Part shown: positions 10,985 through 19,857 of the stretch, piece after piece
Layout: every line of letters begins with the position of its first letter
How positions within the stretch are numbered: position 1 is the first letter of the stretch
Position numbers and translations under genes: made by a program
Source of the DNA: Stutzerimonas decontaminans
Lineage (GTDB): Bacteria > Pseudomonadota > Gammaproteobacteria > Pseudomonadales > Pseudomonadaceae
Length of the DNA: 64,000 nucleotides
Assembly: GCF_000661915.1 (NCBI RefSeq)
Contig: NZ_CP007509.1
Coordinates: 3,303,501 to 3,367,500, forward strand
Direction: 5' to 3'
The notes under the pieces: model-generated
The model's database searches: none
Told to the model about the DNA's origin: nothing
Seen by the model: the letters and a program-made list of their open reading frames with translations, nothing else

Positions 10985-11058
10985 GCGGGCGTCGTATAAT
11001 GGCATTACCTGAGCTTCCCAAGCTCATGACGAGGGTTCGATTCCCTTCGCCCGCTCCA
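10985..11058 (+). tRNA. tRNA-Gly (anticodon CCC)
   Basis: A 74-nt cloverleaf: acceptor GCGGGCG/CGCCCGC, anticodon stem TGAGC/GCTCA with loop TTCCCAA (anticodon CCC), T-loop TTCGATT and an encoded CCA. Its 3' half is the attachment site of the 39.5-kb prophage and the gene remains whole. Confidence 0.96.
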
Positions 11059-11060
11059 GA
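11015..11060. repeat. attL: 46-bp direct repeat in tRNA-Gly
   Basis: These 46 bp, from the anticodon loop to two bases past CCA, recur without mismatch at 50466-50511. The flanking bases differ on both sides. The phage supplies a tRNA 3' half on integration, so the tRNA is regenerated. Confidence 0.95.
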
Positions 11061-11066
11061 TTCTAC

Positions 11067-11091
11067 GGGGCCTCTATCGAGGCCCCTTTTT
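11067..11091 (+). terminator. Terminator after tRNA-Gly (phage-supplied)
   Basis: GGGGCCTC/GAGGCCCC stem with a TATC loop and a T run. It lies just inside attL, so the prophage has replaced the host terminator now found at 50525. Confidence 0.9.
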
Positions 11092-11483
11092 ATTTGGTGA
11101 CAGTAACGGCGACAGTTACTGCCTCGCCGATCCGCTGCAAACCGTCACCAGCAGCCCGCTTTTCGACCATTTCTAACCCCTACGGGTCCATGCAGAACAG
11201 GCAGCATGCGATCACGCAAACAACCATGTGTGACGTTCTAAACACAAAAAAGGCCTCACGGAGCGATCCGCGAGGCCTTTCCTTTACATCCTAAATGAGT
11301 CGCAAAAACTTACCTGACTCGGCTCGCATTTTCTACGGAAACCAAAGTGCTAGGGTTTCAGCTCCCGGCAACACTGTATTAATGGCCAACTGCTCTCTAG
11401 ACCAGCTTGCATCAATGAGTGAACCGCCCTACGCTGCCGCCCGGAAAAGCTAACCAATTTGTATCACTGCCCTACCTTAGAAC
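11092..11483 (+). other. Intergenic region before the acyltransferase
   Basis: No gene is supported here. A hairpin at 11249-11280 (GGCCTC...GAGGCC with an inner CGGA/TCCG stem) flanked by A and T runs is a likely terminator. The rest turns AT-richer toward the acyltransferase; no convincing promoter was read. Confidence 0.6.
11249..11285. terminator. Hairpin terminator upstream of acyltransferase
   Basis: AAGGCCTC...GAGGCCTT with an internal CGGA/TCCG helix, preceded by AAAAAA and followed by a T-rich tract. It can work in both directions and insulates the acyltransferase from tRNA transcription. Confidence 0.75.
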
Positions 11484-13538
11484 ATGACACAACAAATGAC
11501 CTTCAGAAAAGACATCAATGGCCTGCGCGCCTGGGCCGTAATAGCGGTCATTCTTTATCACTTCGGGATCGCGGGTTTTTCCGGTGGCTTTATTGGTGTC
11601 GACGTATTTTTCGTGATATCGGGATTCCTGATGACAGGAATCATAGTAAACGGGATCGAGAAAAGTTCAAAAAGTGATAGAGAAAAACATTTCTCTATCA
11701 TGGACTTTTACTTATCACGAGCGAAACGAATCATCCCAGCCTTGCTGGCCGTCTGCATTGCGACAATGATTGCCGGATGGTTCTTCCTATCACCCGCGGA
11801 CTATCGCACACTTAGCACGCACACCATCAGCGCACTTGGCTTTTTCTCCAACATAACTTTCTTCAGTGAGGCTGGGTATTTCGACGCGTCATCCCATGAA
11901 AAATTTCTTTTGCATACTTGGTCGCTATCAGTTGAATGGCAGTTCTATCTAATATTTCCTTTATTTCTCGTAGCAGTTTGGAAGACCAAGCCTGGGCGAA
12001 CGCCCTTGAGCATAATGATTACGCTTGGACTCGCAATTTCACTTCTGCTATCGATTTATGCCTCCACGAAAAACCCAACCGCAGGATTTTATTTACTCCC
12101 AACTAGAGCTTGGGAAATGCTGGCAGGCGCCCTAATTTATTTTATTGCCCCATCGATTAATCTTTCGGCTCAACATAAGAAAGCTCTCGAAGCAATTGGC
12201 TTTATTTTAATTATCACGTCCATCTTCATCTTCGATGCAAATAGCACGTGGCCTAGCTGGAAGGCATTGATCCCAGTAGCAGGCACGGTGCTTGTACTCA
12301 TTGCATCTCGTCAACATTCGTTCTGGACCGGCAATCGGGCTATACAAGCTGTGGGCGACTGGTCCTACTCGCTATACCTGTGGCACTGGCCTTTCGTTGT
12401 CGCCTTGGTTTACATGCAACTGCAGGATCAAGCAGAAGCAATCCTCGTTGGAATCACCCTGACGTTTTTACTCAGCGTTTTTTCGTATCGACTGATTGAA
12501 AAACCAGCACGCACCAGATTAAACCAAACATCTAGATTAGCCGGAGCAACAACTATTATCTTCGCCGTCGCGAGCATAATGCTAACCGCCCAGGTTGTCA
12601 TAATAAATAGCGGCGTCCCTTCAAGGCATACAGCCCAGACCAATGCAATTTTTGAAGAGGCTAACAACAAGCGCCCTAAACGGGAAAAATGTCATGTTTC
12701 TGGAGACTCATCATCCAAGGGATGCAGCTTTGACCCAGACCAAATCGGCGCTATTGTTATCGGCGATAGTCATGCTGAAGCGATAATCAGCTCAGTAGAA
12801 AAATCAACGCCAGATGCTAGCATCAAGGTTCTAGACTGGACAATGTCAAGCTGCCCAACAATCTCGGGCATAAAAACGGTAAAACCTTCTTCCAATATCT
12901 GCAGCAAGTTTATATCCGAAAACATAGAAAAATCCATATTAATCCCCAATAGCGCACCGATTGTAATAATCAACAGGACATCAACTTATATTTTCGGCCC
13001 AAACGAGCCAGAGCGAAAGAGCGAAGCCGGCACTCCAGCCTTCTACATAAGCTCGCCTCAATACAGTGTAAACAAGGACTTCCTCAATGAAATGAGAAAG
13101 GCAATAATAGATACTGCTTGCGAGTTGTCAAAGACGAGGCAGGTCTATATGGTCCGGCCAATCCCTGAGCTCAAGCTAAACGTGCCCACTACGATGGGGC
13201 GTTCACATATCATGGGCCAGCCCACTAGAGTCTCCATTTCTCTAGATGAATACCATCAGCGCCATAACTTCGTATGGAAAGCACAGGATATGGCAGCTAG
13301 TCAGTGCGGCGTAAAGATCCTCGACCCCTTGCCATACCTCTGCCGGGAGGGTCGTTGCTGGGGCGACGTCGATGGATTACCTCTCTATTACGATGATGAC
13401 CACTTGAGTGAGCGCGGTAGTAGCCTGCTGGTGCCGATGTTCCGCCAAGTATTTGAAGACGCGCGCGAGGCGAAAGAGGCCACTGCTGGGGAAAAAGCCA
13501 TGACCGACAATGGCATTGCCAAATCTTCGGGTAAGTAG
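11484..13538 (+). CDS. Membrane O-acyltransferase with SGNH domain (OafA-like)
   Basis: 684 aa. Residues 1-360 form an acyltransferase-3 membrane domain with about ten helices, the N-terminal RKDINGLRAWAV, the catalytic-type His in LYHFG and the SRAKRIIPAL motif. The C-terminal periplasmic part is an SGNH hydrolase-like domain with GDSH near residue 427 and DDDH near 637. Fusions of this kind acetylate O-antigen or other surface glycans. The gene is clearly AT-richer than its neighbours and lies between attL and the lysis genes, a lysogenic-conversion position. Substrate unknown. Confidence 0.88.
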   Translation: MTQQMTFRKDINGLRAWAVIAVILYHFGIAGFSGGFIGVDVFFVISGFLMTGIIVNGIEKSSKSDREKHFSIMDFYLSRAKRIIPALLAVCIATMIAGWFFLSPADYRTLSTHTISALGFFSNITFFSEAGYFDASSHEKFLLHTWSLSVEWQFYLIFPLFLVAVWKTKPGRTPLSIMITLGLAISLLLSIYASTKNPTAGFYLLPTRAWEMLAGALIYFIAPSINLSAQHKKALEAIGFILIITSIFIFDANSTWPSWKALIPVAGTVLVLIASRQHSFWTGNRAIQAVGDWSYSLYLWHWPFVVALVYMQLQDQAEAILVGITLTFLLSVFSYRLIEKPARTRLNQTSRLAGATTIIFAVASIMLTAQVVIINSGVPSRHTAQTNAIFEEANNKRPKREKCHVSGDSSSKGCSFDPDQIGAIVIGDSHAEAIISSVEKSTPDASIKVLDWTMSSCPTISGIKTVKPSSNICSKFISENIEKSILIPNSAPIVIINRTSTYIFGPNEPERKSEAGTPAFYISSPQYSVNKDFLNEMRKAIIDTACELSKTRQVYMVRPIPELKLNVPTTMGRSHIMGQPTRVSISLDEYHQRHNFVWKAQDMAASQCGVKILDPLPYLCREGRCWGDVDGLPLYYDDDHLSERGSSLLVPMFRQVFEDAREAKEATAGEKAMTDNGIAKSSGK

Positions 13539-13617
13539 CATTTGAGCCTATGAATGGTTAGCACTCTGCATAGTCCCTGCGAGCAGAGATTCTTAACCCT
13601 CGCTGACACCTTACCAA

Positions 13618-14181
13618 TCAACGATAGGCAGAGACTTTCTGCGCATAGTCCTGACAGGCTTTCAGGGCGATCAGTCCTTGGTCGCCATCGTCGGTGATGC
13701 CGACAATTCGTTGAGCATGCGCTGCGTCAAGTTCGGCTCGCGCGGTTCCATGAACCACGCCTCCGGCTGCGGCACGGGCTGGCACTGCGCAGAGCGCACC
13801 TCCAGATGCTGAGTCGACGAGGACTGACAACCGGAGTTCAGTAGTAGCGAGGCGATCGCGCAGGCGATCAGCAACGGTCTTTGCATCGACAGATTCCTTG
13901 TGGCGGGTGGCGGAGGATTTCTGCAGCTGCAGCTCCAGCTGCAAGCGCTTGTCCTGCTCGGTGCGCAGTTGGGCGTATGAGGCGCGTGCGATTTCGTCCA
14001 GCGTGTTGGCATGGAGCAGATCGCGCTGAGCTATCTGCTCTTCCAGCGCCCGACCTTGTTTCGCTAGTTGCTCACCAAGTCGCCACCCATTGGCAAGCCA
14101 ACCGGCGCCAAACAGGCACGCCGCAAGCAGCCCCACTGCGAGCCGCCGGAACTGGGCCGGTATCAGGTCGGTCAGTTGCAT
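13618..14181 (-). CDS. Rz-like inner-membrane spanin
   Basis: 187 aa from the MQLTDLIPAQF start. One N-terminal membrane helix (about 14-33) is followed by a long coiled coil rich in E, Q, R and L. This is the build of the i-spanin that, with Rz1, fuses inner and outer membranes in the last step of lysis. It starts within the end of the endolysin gene (10-bp overlap) and encloses Rz1 in another frame. A longer GTG/ATG start upstream is possible. Confidence 0.83.
   Translation of the reverse strand: MQLTDLIPAQFRRLAVGLLAACLFGAGWLANGWRLGEQLAKQGRALEEQIAQRDLLHANTLDEIARASYAQLRTEQDKRLQLELQLQKSSATRHKESVDAKTVADRLRDRLATTELRLSVLVDSASGGALCAVPARAAAGGVVHGTARAELDAAHAQRIVGITDDGDQGLIALKACQDYAQKVSAYR
13671..13886 (-). 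CDS. Rz1 outer-membrane spanin lipoprotein, embedded in Rz
   Basis: 71 aa, wholly inside the Rz gene in a different frame. The start MQRPLLIACAIASLLLNSGC is a lipoprotein signal with lipobox LNSG-C, followed by a short polar, proline-containing chain. This nested arrangement is the known Rz/Rz1 architecture of lambda-like phages, and the match in size, position and lipobox makes it convincing. Confidence 0.88.
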   Translation of the reverse strand: MQRPLLIACAIASLLLNSGCQSSSTQHLEVRSAQCQPVPQPEAWFMEPREPNLTQRMLNELSASPTMATKD

Positions 14182-14810
14182 CCCAACACCTCCCGCGCCT
14201 TGCCCCACAGCAGCCGGCGCTCGGTGATGCCATTGGCACCACCGTTGATGCGCCTGGTGATATCGAGGAAGCGGTCTCCATCTGCCAGCGCGTTGAGACC
14301 GTTAGCGAACCAAAACCAGGCTGCCGACTTCGCCGCCCACTCGGGCTGTTCCAGCAGCTCGGGGCTCGCCAGCAGGTCAGCGCCGAGCGCCTCGCCGCAC
14401 GCGCGATAGTTTGCTCGGCCGGTGAGCTGGATCAACCCGCGGCCACGGAATCGCCAGCCATCGCCGCTCTCGACGGTTCCGTTACCCAAGCGGTTGGCAT
14501 ATACGTGATTGGCGATTCGCTCTGGCTGCCGCTCAAGGCGCTGCGCAAGTGCGTTCGGCTGACCGTCGGGAGCGAGAAAGCGCGTGGGCCAGCTCGAGGC
14601 CAAGCCGGAGGCGCTGTAGTTGAGGTTTTCCACCAAGCGCCGCAGGTGGCCCGACTCATGCCCGACTTGGGCAAGGAATGCCGCGCGGCGCATTGGACTC
14701 TCAATCTCGTAACGGTTCATTGCTCGATTGAGCGCAGGAACAAAAACGCCCGCTACAGGGCGGGCGGTGGGAAGGATGTGCAGCAGCTGCTGCACTGTCA
14801 GGGGGCGCAT
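14172..14810 (-). CDS. Endolysin (GH19 chitinase-like lysozyme)
   Basis: 212 aa. A GH19-type muramidase/chitinase fold with QVGHESGHL, whose Glu is the expected acid, then the RGRGLIQLTGRANY motif and the C-terminal INGG. It has no signal peptide, so it needs a holin for export; the candidate holin lies 20 kb away at 34702. The overlap with Rz supports a lysis cassette. Confidence 0.93.
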   Translation of the reverse strand: MRPLTVQQLLHILPTARPVAGVFVPALNRAMNRYEIESPMRRAAFLAQVGHESGHLRRLVENLNYSASGLASSWPTRFLAPDGQPNALAQRLERQPERIANHVYANRLGNGTVESGDGWRFRGRGLIQLTGRANYRACGEALGADLLASPELLEQPEWAAKSAAWFWFANGLNALADGDRFLDITRRINGGANGITERRLLWGKAREVLGCN

Positions 14811-14841
14811 GGTTCTCTCCGAGCAACAAGCGGAATCAGAA

Positions 14842-14872
14842 AGAAAAAGCCCCGCGCAGGGCAGGGCTCTTC
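14842..14872 (-). terminator. Probable terminator between tail and lysis genes
   Basis: Read leftward, an AGCCC...GGGGCT hairpin with some mismatches is followed by TTTTTCTTTC. It may attenuate transcription into the lysis genes. Confidence 0.55.
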
Positions 14873-14888
14873 GGGGGCGGTGGGCAGC

Positions 14889-15290
14889 CTATTCAGCCGG
14901 CCATGGGTGTTCGGCTTGAATCTCGGCGAAGCGGGCCAGCCCGAGCGCCTTGGCTACCTCGGCGGCCTCGGCATTGCCAATCAGGCCTTCGCGCTGCGCC
15001 TCTGCGAAATAGCGATCAGACCCAATCAGCGGGTCAGCGTACGCACGCAGACGCTGCGCCTCGACCTGGGCGCGGGTCGGCGGGGACGGGGGGGGAATAT
15101 CGACCCATGCGGGGCGGCCGCCCGAGCTCCCGAGCTTCTTGCCGACCGGCGCTGGCTGCCGCCAATAGCGATCACTCTCCTCATCAGTCAACAGCACCGC
15201 GTCGGCGGGCCAGGTTTCGGTGGTATAGGTGCCGTCATTCTTCCAAGCGGCCGGAATGAAGCCGCCGAGCGATTCGCTAAAATAGGTCAC
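14889..15290 (-). CDS. Tail fibre assembly chaperone
   Basis: 133 aa from a GTG start at 15290, which has GGAG eight bases upstream and lies 13 bp after the tail fibre stop. An N-terminal segment (TYFSESLGGFIPAAW) is followed by the C-terminal LTDEESDRYWRQP...AEIQAEHPWPAE region typical of Tfa/DUF4376 phage proteins that help fold fibres. An ATG 180 bp further upstream lies inside the fibre gene and is not favoured. Confidence 0.72.
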   Translation of the reverse strand: MTYFSESLGGFIPAAWKNDGTYTTETWPADAVLLTDEESDRYWRQPAPVGKKLGSSGGRPAWVDIPPPSPPTRAQVEAQRLRAYADPLIGSDRYFAEAQREGLIGNAEAAEVAKALGLARFAEIQAEHPWPAE

Positions 15291-15303
15291 TGCATCAGCT
15301 CCA

Positions 15304-16161
15304 TTAGTTGCCAAAGGCCAGATATACGATTTCGCCGGCCGCATAAGGCGAGGTGGCCACGTCGCGCACCACCTGACCGGCGGAAAGGCTCGTAGGCGCG
15401 GCGTAGACAGCGACCGGGTTGGTTCCTGCCACCGCACTTTGCAAGCACGCAAGCATTCCCCGGCAGGCATTAGGGAACGCCACGGGAAATATGACCTCGC
15501 GGGTGGCGTCGGCGGCCACGTTGGGCGAGCGCCCCCACTGGACGATCAGGCCGCCCGGCACATCAGGAATTCGCACAAAGTCATCAGCAGCGAACGAACG
15601 CTTCGCAAACAGGCTCATCACAGCGGCGATGGATGGCGGCTTGCTTGTGCTGGTCCCGGTCGCCATTTCCGTGGCCGAACCAAGGTTGCCGGCGTGGAGT
15701 TTTTCCAACCAGGGGCCAAACGAACCATTGGCGCGGCGGAAGAACGCCCGGTCACTGGTGCGCGAGTAGTAACGCTGACTGATCTTGCCGTCATCTTCGC
15801 GGCGAATATCAACAAAGCCAGGCTCCGCAATCGGCAGCCCGATCGCAGCAGCTGCCACACGGTAAAGACCGCTCGAAATCGCCTGATCGTTGACTGAAGC
15901 CAGTAGGGGCAGCGACAACGAACCAAGGCCGAAGTCAACCGTTGCTTTTCCGATAAGCCCACTGATCGCTTGGCGCAGCTGCTCGTTGTCGCCCTCACTA
16001 GGAGAGAGCCCGGCGCCGCTGATGACGGCCATAATTTCAGCCGTCACCGCATTGCCCCAGGCCGCAGGAATCAGCGAGCCGGGTTCGCCCGTGACTTGGT
16101 TCTCATCGACGAATTTGCCGTCAACCAGGCCGACGCCTGGCACGCTCTTCGGGTAATCCAT
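15304..16161 (-). CDS. Tail fibre protein
   Basis: 285 aa, short for a fibre. The N-terminus (MDYPKSVPGVGLVDGKFVDE) has the Mu/P2-like virion-anchoring pattern; the C-terminus (IPDVPGGLIVQWG ... YLAFGN) matches the gp53-like tip domain that carries host-receptor specificity in phage tails. It sits between the Mu gp48-like baseplate gene and the fibre chaperone. Confidence 0.85.
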   Translation of the reverse strand: MDYPKSVPGVGLVDGKFVDENQVTGEPGSLIPAAWGNAVTAEIMAVISGAGLSPSEGDNEQLRQAISGLIGKATVDFGLGSLSLPLLASVNDQAISSGLYRVAAAAIGLPIAEPGFVDIRREDDGKISQRYYSRTSDRAFFRRANGSFGPWLEKLHAGNLGSATEMATGTSTSKPPSIAAVMSLFAKRSFAADDFVRIPDVPGGLIVQWGRSPNVAADATREVIFPVAFPNACRGMLACLQSAVAGTNPVAVYAAPTSLSAGQVVRDVATSPYAAGEIVYLAFGN

Positions 16162-16763
16162 TAGGGCGCCTCTTCATACAGGATGGTTTCGATGGTGTGC
16201 GCCGGGGCGGCGCGTCTGATCAGGCATTCGAGCGCCTGCGCGGGGTTTGCACCAAAGCGCTCGCCCCAGTAGCTGCCGCCAAAGCGGCGGCCGCCGGTAA
16301 GCCTGGCACCGGTGTAGAGCGTCCACATATGCTGTGCGGCCCAGGTGCCGAAGTTCGAACGGCCGAAGCGCGCACGGCCGAAGCGCGGCGCGCGCCGCTC
16401 GATCACTCGGGCATTGGCGTAGCCCTGGCTGACCGCGATCTGCTCGTACCGCTCCGGGGTCTGGCCACCGAGCTCGGCGAATCGCTGGCGGATGGCGCGC
16501 TTGCGGTCCTCCAGCGCAGGAGACGGACCCAGGCACGGATCAGGCAGGTTCATCACCCGCTCCCAATCGGGAACCAGCTCATGCACGGTGAGCGGGTCAG
16601 CTTCGTTCACCAGGTCGTCAGCGCGCCTATGGGCCGATGCCAGGCCGGCCGCGAAGCCCGCCAGCAGCGCCTCGGGGAAGGCATTCGCTTCCGGCTGCCA
16701 TGCCGGCCCAGGCGGTAGCAGTGCCGTCAGCTGCTGCCGGTAGTCGTCGCCGCTCATAGCCAT
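16161..16763 (-). CDS. Mu gp48-like baseplate/tail protein (YmfQ, DUF2313)
   Basis: 200 aa, of the YmfQ/DUF2313 family, at the same place as Mu gp48. The core LLPPGPAWQ near residue 15 and the ALEDRKRAIRQRFAELGG block are characteristic. The ATG at 16763 has GGGGG nearby; a second ATG at 16757 would overlap the previous stop as ATGA. Confidence 0.85.
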   Translation of the reverse strand: MAMSGDDYRQQLTALLPPGPAWQPEANAFPEALLAGFAAGLASAHRRADDLVNEADPLTVHELVPDWERVMNLPDPCLGPSPALEDRKRAIRQRFAELGGQTPERYEQIAVSQGYANARVIERRAPRFGRARFGRSNFGTWAAQHMWTLYTGARLTGGRRFGGSYWGERFGANPAQALECLIRRAAPAHTIETILYEEAP

Positions 16764-17821
16764 GTGATAGCCCCCATGACGGCGAACTCGCCGGTACCGA
16801 GCACCACGTCGGCAGCGGGTGCGCTCAGCACATGGTCGGTTTCGCCGGCCACCTGGCTGATCGCTTCCTTGATGTGGCTCAGCAGCAGCGTGCCGCCCGG
16901 CTCGGACTCGCGGCGCAACAGATCAGCCAGGCTGCTGAGCACTCCCGCGCGGACCGCGCCGGTATCCGGAATGACGCGCAGGGTGAAGTCGACCGGCACC
17001 GCCACTGGCGCCACGACGTAGACTTCGGCCGTAACCGGGCGGACCTGCTCGATGTAGGCGGCCACCGCGTCGAGCACCGAAGCGGGCGGTATCGGATCAT
17101 CCAGGCGATCACACACCAGACGAACGGTGACCGTGCCCGGTCCAAGCTCGTGGCGGTAAACCCACGCCCGCGTCACGCTGGCATGGGCGGCGAGCGCCCA
17201 GCTTTCGTAGTCGCCGCGACTGCCACCGCGCGGCGGTTGACGCAGGCGCATCAGCACCCGCGCGCGCAGCGACTCGACCTTTTCCTGATCGGCACCGCCA
17301 CTGAGCCCCTCAGCCGCCACCGCGGCCTGGGATTGAACACCGGCGATGGGCGAGATAAGCGTCAGCACATTTCCTGCATCGAGGTTGCCCGCCGTACCCG
17401 CCTCCGCCGCCATGACCGCAACTACCTGGGTGGCGGCGGTGAGCGTTACCGCATCGACGGGCCGGTAGATGACGCCGGCCGCAGTCTGCCATTGCGCATC
17501 GACGTCGATCTGGCTGCCGACCACACCGGTTACAGTGAGATCGCCAGTCGCGGCGCTGGCCGGCGCGTACCACAAGCCAAGCAGTCGCGCCCAGCGCTCT
17601 ACGCCGCCTTGCGCCGCCAGGTCAGGCAGGTACTGTTCGGCCTGCCATTCCAGGTAGGCATAGAGCCCATTGAGCCCTTCGGCCTGCACCCGGGCGAATA
17701 CTTCGGCATCGTCGCGGCGCACATCGGAGAGGTCGAGTCGGCTCAGCAGGTCGGTGCGCTGTCGCGCGACCAGCGTCGCCATGGTTGGGCGAGAGAAACT
17801 GGTTTCAGCCACGGATTGCAC
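16754..17821 (-). CDS. Baseplate J-like protein (Mu gp47)
   Basis: 355 aa. Baseplate J/gp47 family, which forms the wedge around the baseplate hub of contractile tails. The central GLSGGADQEKVESLRARVLMR and PPRGGSRGDYESWA segments are family hallmarks. Overlaps with gp46 and gp48 genes on both sides. Confidence 0.93.
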   Translation of the reverse strand: MQSVAETSFSRPTMATLVARQRTDLLSRLDLSDVRRDDAEVFARVQAEGLNGLYAYLEWQAEQYLPDLAAQGGVERWARLLGLWYAPASAATGDLTVTGVVGSQIDVDAQWQTAAGVIYRPVDAVTLTAATQVVAVMAAEAGTAGNLDAGNVLTLISPIAGVQSQAAVAAEGLSGGADQEKVESLRARVLMRLRQPPRGGSRGDYESWALAAHASVTRAWVYRHELGPGTVTVRLVCDRLDDPIPPASVLDAVAAYIEQVRPVTAEVYVVAPVAVPVDFTLRVIPDTGAVRAGVLSSLADLLRRESEPGGTLLLSHIKEAISQVAGETDHVLSAPAADVVLGTGEFAVMGAITWL

Positions 17822-18236
17822 TCCAGATGTCAGCGAAACGGATGTCCAGGCGTTGCCCGTCCGGCTGGTCGATCAGCACGCGCATGCCCAATGTGTCATT
17901 GCCGATGCGTTCGGCCTCTACGGTGACGCGGACGGCCAGGCCATCTTCGGTGAGCCAGGCAAGCGCCTCGCGCGCCAGATCCCGCGCCTTGGCAACGGTC
18001 GCGGCGGTGAGGGTTTCACGGCTCAGCAGCCAGAGGCGCGAGCCGAACCGATCCCCGGTGACGGGCGAATAGCTGTCGCCCCACCAGCCCATGCGCGGGC
18101 TTTCCGGGGTAGGCAGCTCATCGCCGGGGCGCGCCCGAGCCCAGGAAAACAGGCTATTGATGACGGCCTTGGCCAGGCGCGTGTCCTGCAGCTTGCGGCC
18201 GGCGCCATCGAGGATCAGCGGGAAGTCGAAGCTCAT
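17805..18236 (-). CDS. Mu gp46-like baseplate protein
   Basis: 143 aa of the phage GP46 family (gpW/gp25-related), a baseplate wedge component. MGWWGDSYSPVTGDRFGSRLWLL is characteristic (residues about 50-72). Overlaps gp47 by 17 bp and gp45 by 4 bp. Confidence 0.9.
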   Translation of the reverse strand: MSFDFPLILDGAGRKLQDTRLAKAVINSLFSWARARPGDELPTPESPRMGWWGDSYSPVTGDRFGSRLWLLSRETLTAATVAKARDLAREALAWLTEDGLAVRVTVEAERIGNDTLGMRVLIDQPDGQRLDIRFADIWSAIRG

Positions 18237-18757
18237 AGCACGGCCCCCGTAGTGCCACCGCTGTCACCGGGGTGGCGGTGCGATTCGTCGATGCGCTTGC
18301 CGTTCGCGGTCACGGTGCCGGTGAAGGTGGTATTGCCCGTGACCGCCAGATCGCCGGTCAGCGCGAGCCGCCCGGTCTGGATAGCCACCTCAGTGGCGGC
18401 GGTCATTTCGATACGCCCGCCGTTACGCAGCACCACACAGGTGCCCTCGTGGTTGAACAGGGCTACCTCGCCAGGCGCCAGGTCAACGGGGCGATAGCGC
18501 CGGTCGGTCTGCACCAGGGCAATGCCGTGGGTACGGCTGCCATCAATGAAGGCCACCGCCGCCTCTGCACCTGGCAGCGCGTGGCCGGTGATCCCGTAGG
18601 GCTCGAACAGCTCGACGCCATCCTTCACCTCGCCGGCCAGCAGCTGCAGCTGCAGGGACTGCAGCCGGTTCTGTTGCACACCGGCCAGCACCGCGCGGGC
18701 CAGCAGATTGCCGAGGCCACGCTGCATCTTTTCGCTGAGTCGTCGCATGCTGCGCAT
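18233..18757 (-). CDS. Baseplate spike protein V (Mu gp45)
   Basis: 174 aa of the gp45/gpV baseplate spike family: an OB-like N-terminal half (PYGITGHALPGAEAAVAF), then GTVTANGKRIDESHRHPG, whose HXH-type ending fits an iron-binding spike tip. It would pierce the outer membrane at DNA injection. Confidence 0.9.
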   Translation of the reverse strand: MRSMRRLSEKMQRGLGNLLARAVLAGVQQNRLQSLQLQLLAGEVKDGVELFEPYGITGHALPGAEAAVAFIDGSRTHGIALVQTDRRYRPVDLAPGEVALFNHEGTCVVLRNGGRIEMTAATEVAIQTGRLALTGDLAVTGNTTFTGTVTANGKRIDESHRHPGDSGGTTGAVL

Positions 18758-19857
18758 CAGTTGAACTCCACCAGGGTTTCACCGGGCAGCAGGGAGAAGC
18801 CCCCGCTGCCCTTATTCTTTTTGCCCTTGGGCTTGGGTACCTCGGGCAGCAGCTCGAACGCGGCCACCGGCGCCACGGTGAGCGTGGCGATCGTTCCGGA
18901 CTCGCTCTGGCTGTACTCGACTTCGGCGATGAGCATTTCCAGATCGAAACCGATCACCGCGTCGCGTACCTGCACCCGCTGATTCGGCAGCCACGGCGCG
19001 CCATCCGCCTGGCGCCAGCCCTGCACGGTGTACGTCGTCTGGTAACTCTTGCCGGCGCGGTAGGCCGCCTCCCAGCGCACACGATCACGGCAGGCGGCGA
19101 TATCGCCCTGCCCTTCTGCGCGCAATTCGATGACGCGGCGGCGGGTGATGCTGGCGTCGGTGACGCTGGCGGCCGACTGCGCGACCGCTGCGCCGAAGTC
19201 ATGGTCGTTACCGGCGCGCTGCCCTTTGCAGATGTACTCAGAGAAGCGTTCCTTGAAGTCCAGCGAGGCCGAGCCGGTGAGGATGTTCACCCCCGTTTCC
19301 AGTGCGGTACCGGCGCGAAGCCGGCCTGCGCGGGTGAGAATCTGCCGCCCCTCGCCATCATCCGTGGCGAGCAGCGCCTTCTGGGTGATCAGCCGGTCAA
19401 TGCTTTCGAACACCGTTTCGCCCGGCTCGAGCTGATGCTCGGCGATGTTGCCCGGCTCGACCTCTGCCAGCACCGTGACGCCGTAGGGCGCCGCCAGCTC
19501 CTGCGCGATGCGCAGTACGCTCGCGCTGCGCCACTGGCCGGAGCGGTGCTGCGCGGCGCAGTCCACCAGGTCGGCGGTCTTGCTGCGGCCGTTGACCGAT
19601 ACCGTCACCTGCCCCGCCTCGTAGCTGATCGGCGTGGCGTCGATGTAGCCGGTCAGCATCTTGTCCGCCCCGAACCAGACTTCGCACAGGTCGCCGGGGC
19701 GAACCCGGCGAATCCCTTCGTTGCCTGGCCAGCGGTCGGTCACGGTGAGCGAAAAGTCGCGGCACTGGCGCTCGATACCGGCCGACAGCCGTACCTCCTT
19801 CCAGCCAGCATGCTCGTGGCCGTTGACCACCAGCCGCACGCGTTCGGTTGCCTTCAT
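18757..19857 (-). CDS. Baseplate hub protein (Mu gp44)
   Basis: 366 aa, Mu gp44/late-control D-like. It forms the hub to which the spike attaches. GWKEVRLSAGIERQCRDFSL and a VNGRSKTADLVDC segment are family features; the C-terminus is lysine-rich (KPKGKKNKG). Overlaps its neighbours at both ends. Confidence 0.9.
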   Translation of the reverse strand: MKATERVRLVVNGHEHAGWKEVRLSAGIERQCRDFSLTVTDRWPGNEGIRRVRPGDLCEVWFGADKMLTGYIDATPISYEAGQVTVSVNGRSKTADLVDCAAQHRSGQWRSASVLRIAQELAAPYGVTVLAEVEPGNIAEHQLEPGETVFESIDRLITQKALLATDDGEGRQILTRAGRLRAGTALETGVNILTGSASLDFKERFSEYICKGQRAGNDHDFGAAVAQSAASVTDASITRRRVIELRAEGQGDIAACRDRVRWEAAYRAGKSYQTTYTVQGWRQADGAPWLPNQRVQVRDAVIGFDLEMLIAEVEYSQSESGTIATLTVAPVAAFELLPEVPKPKGKKNKGSGGFSLLPGETLVEFN

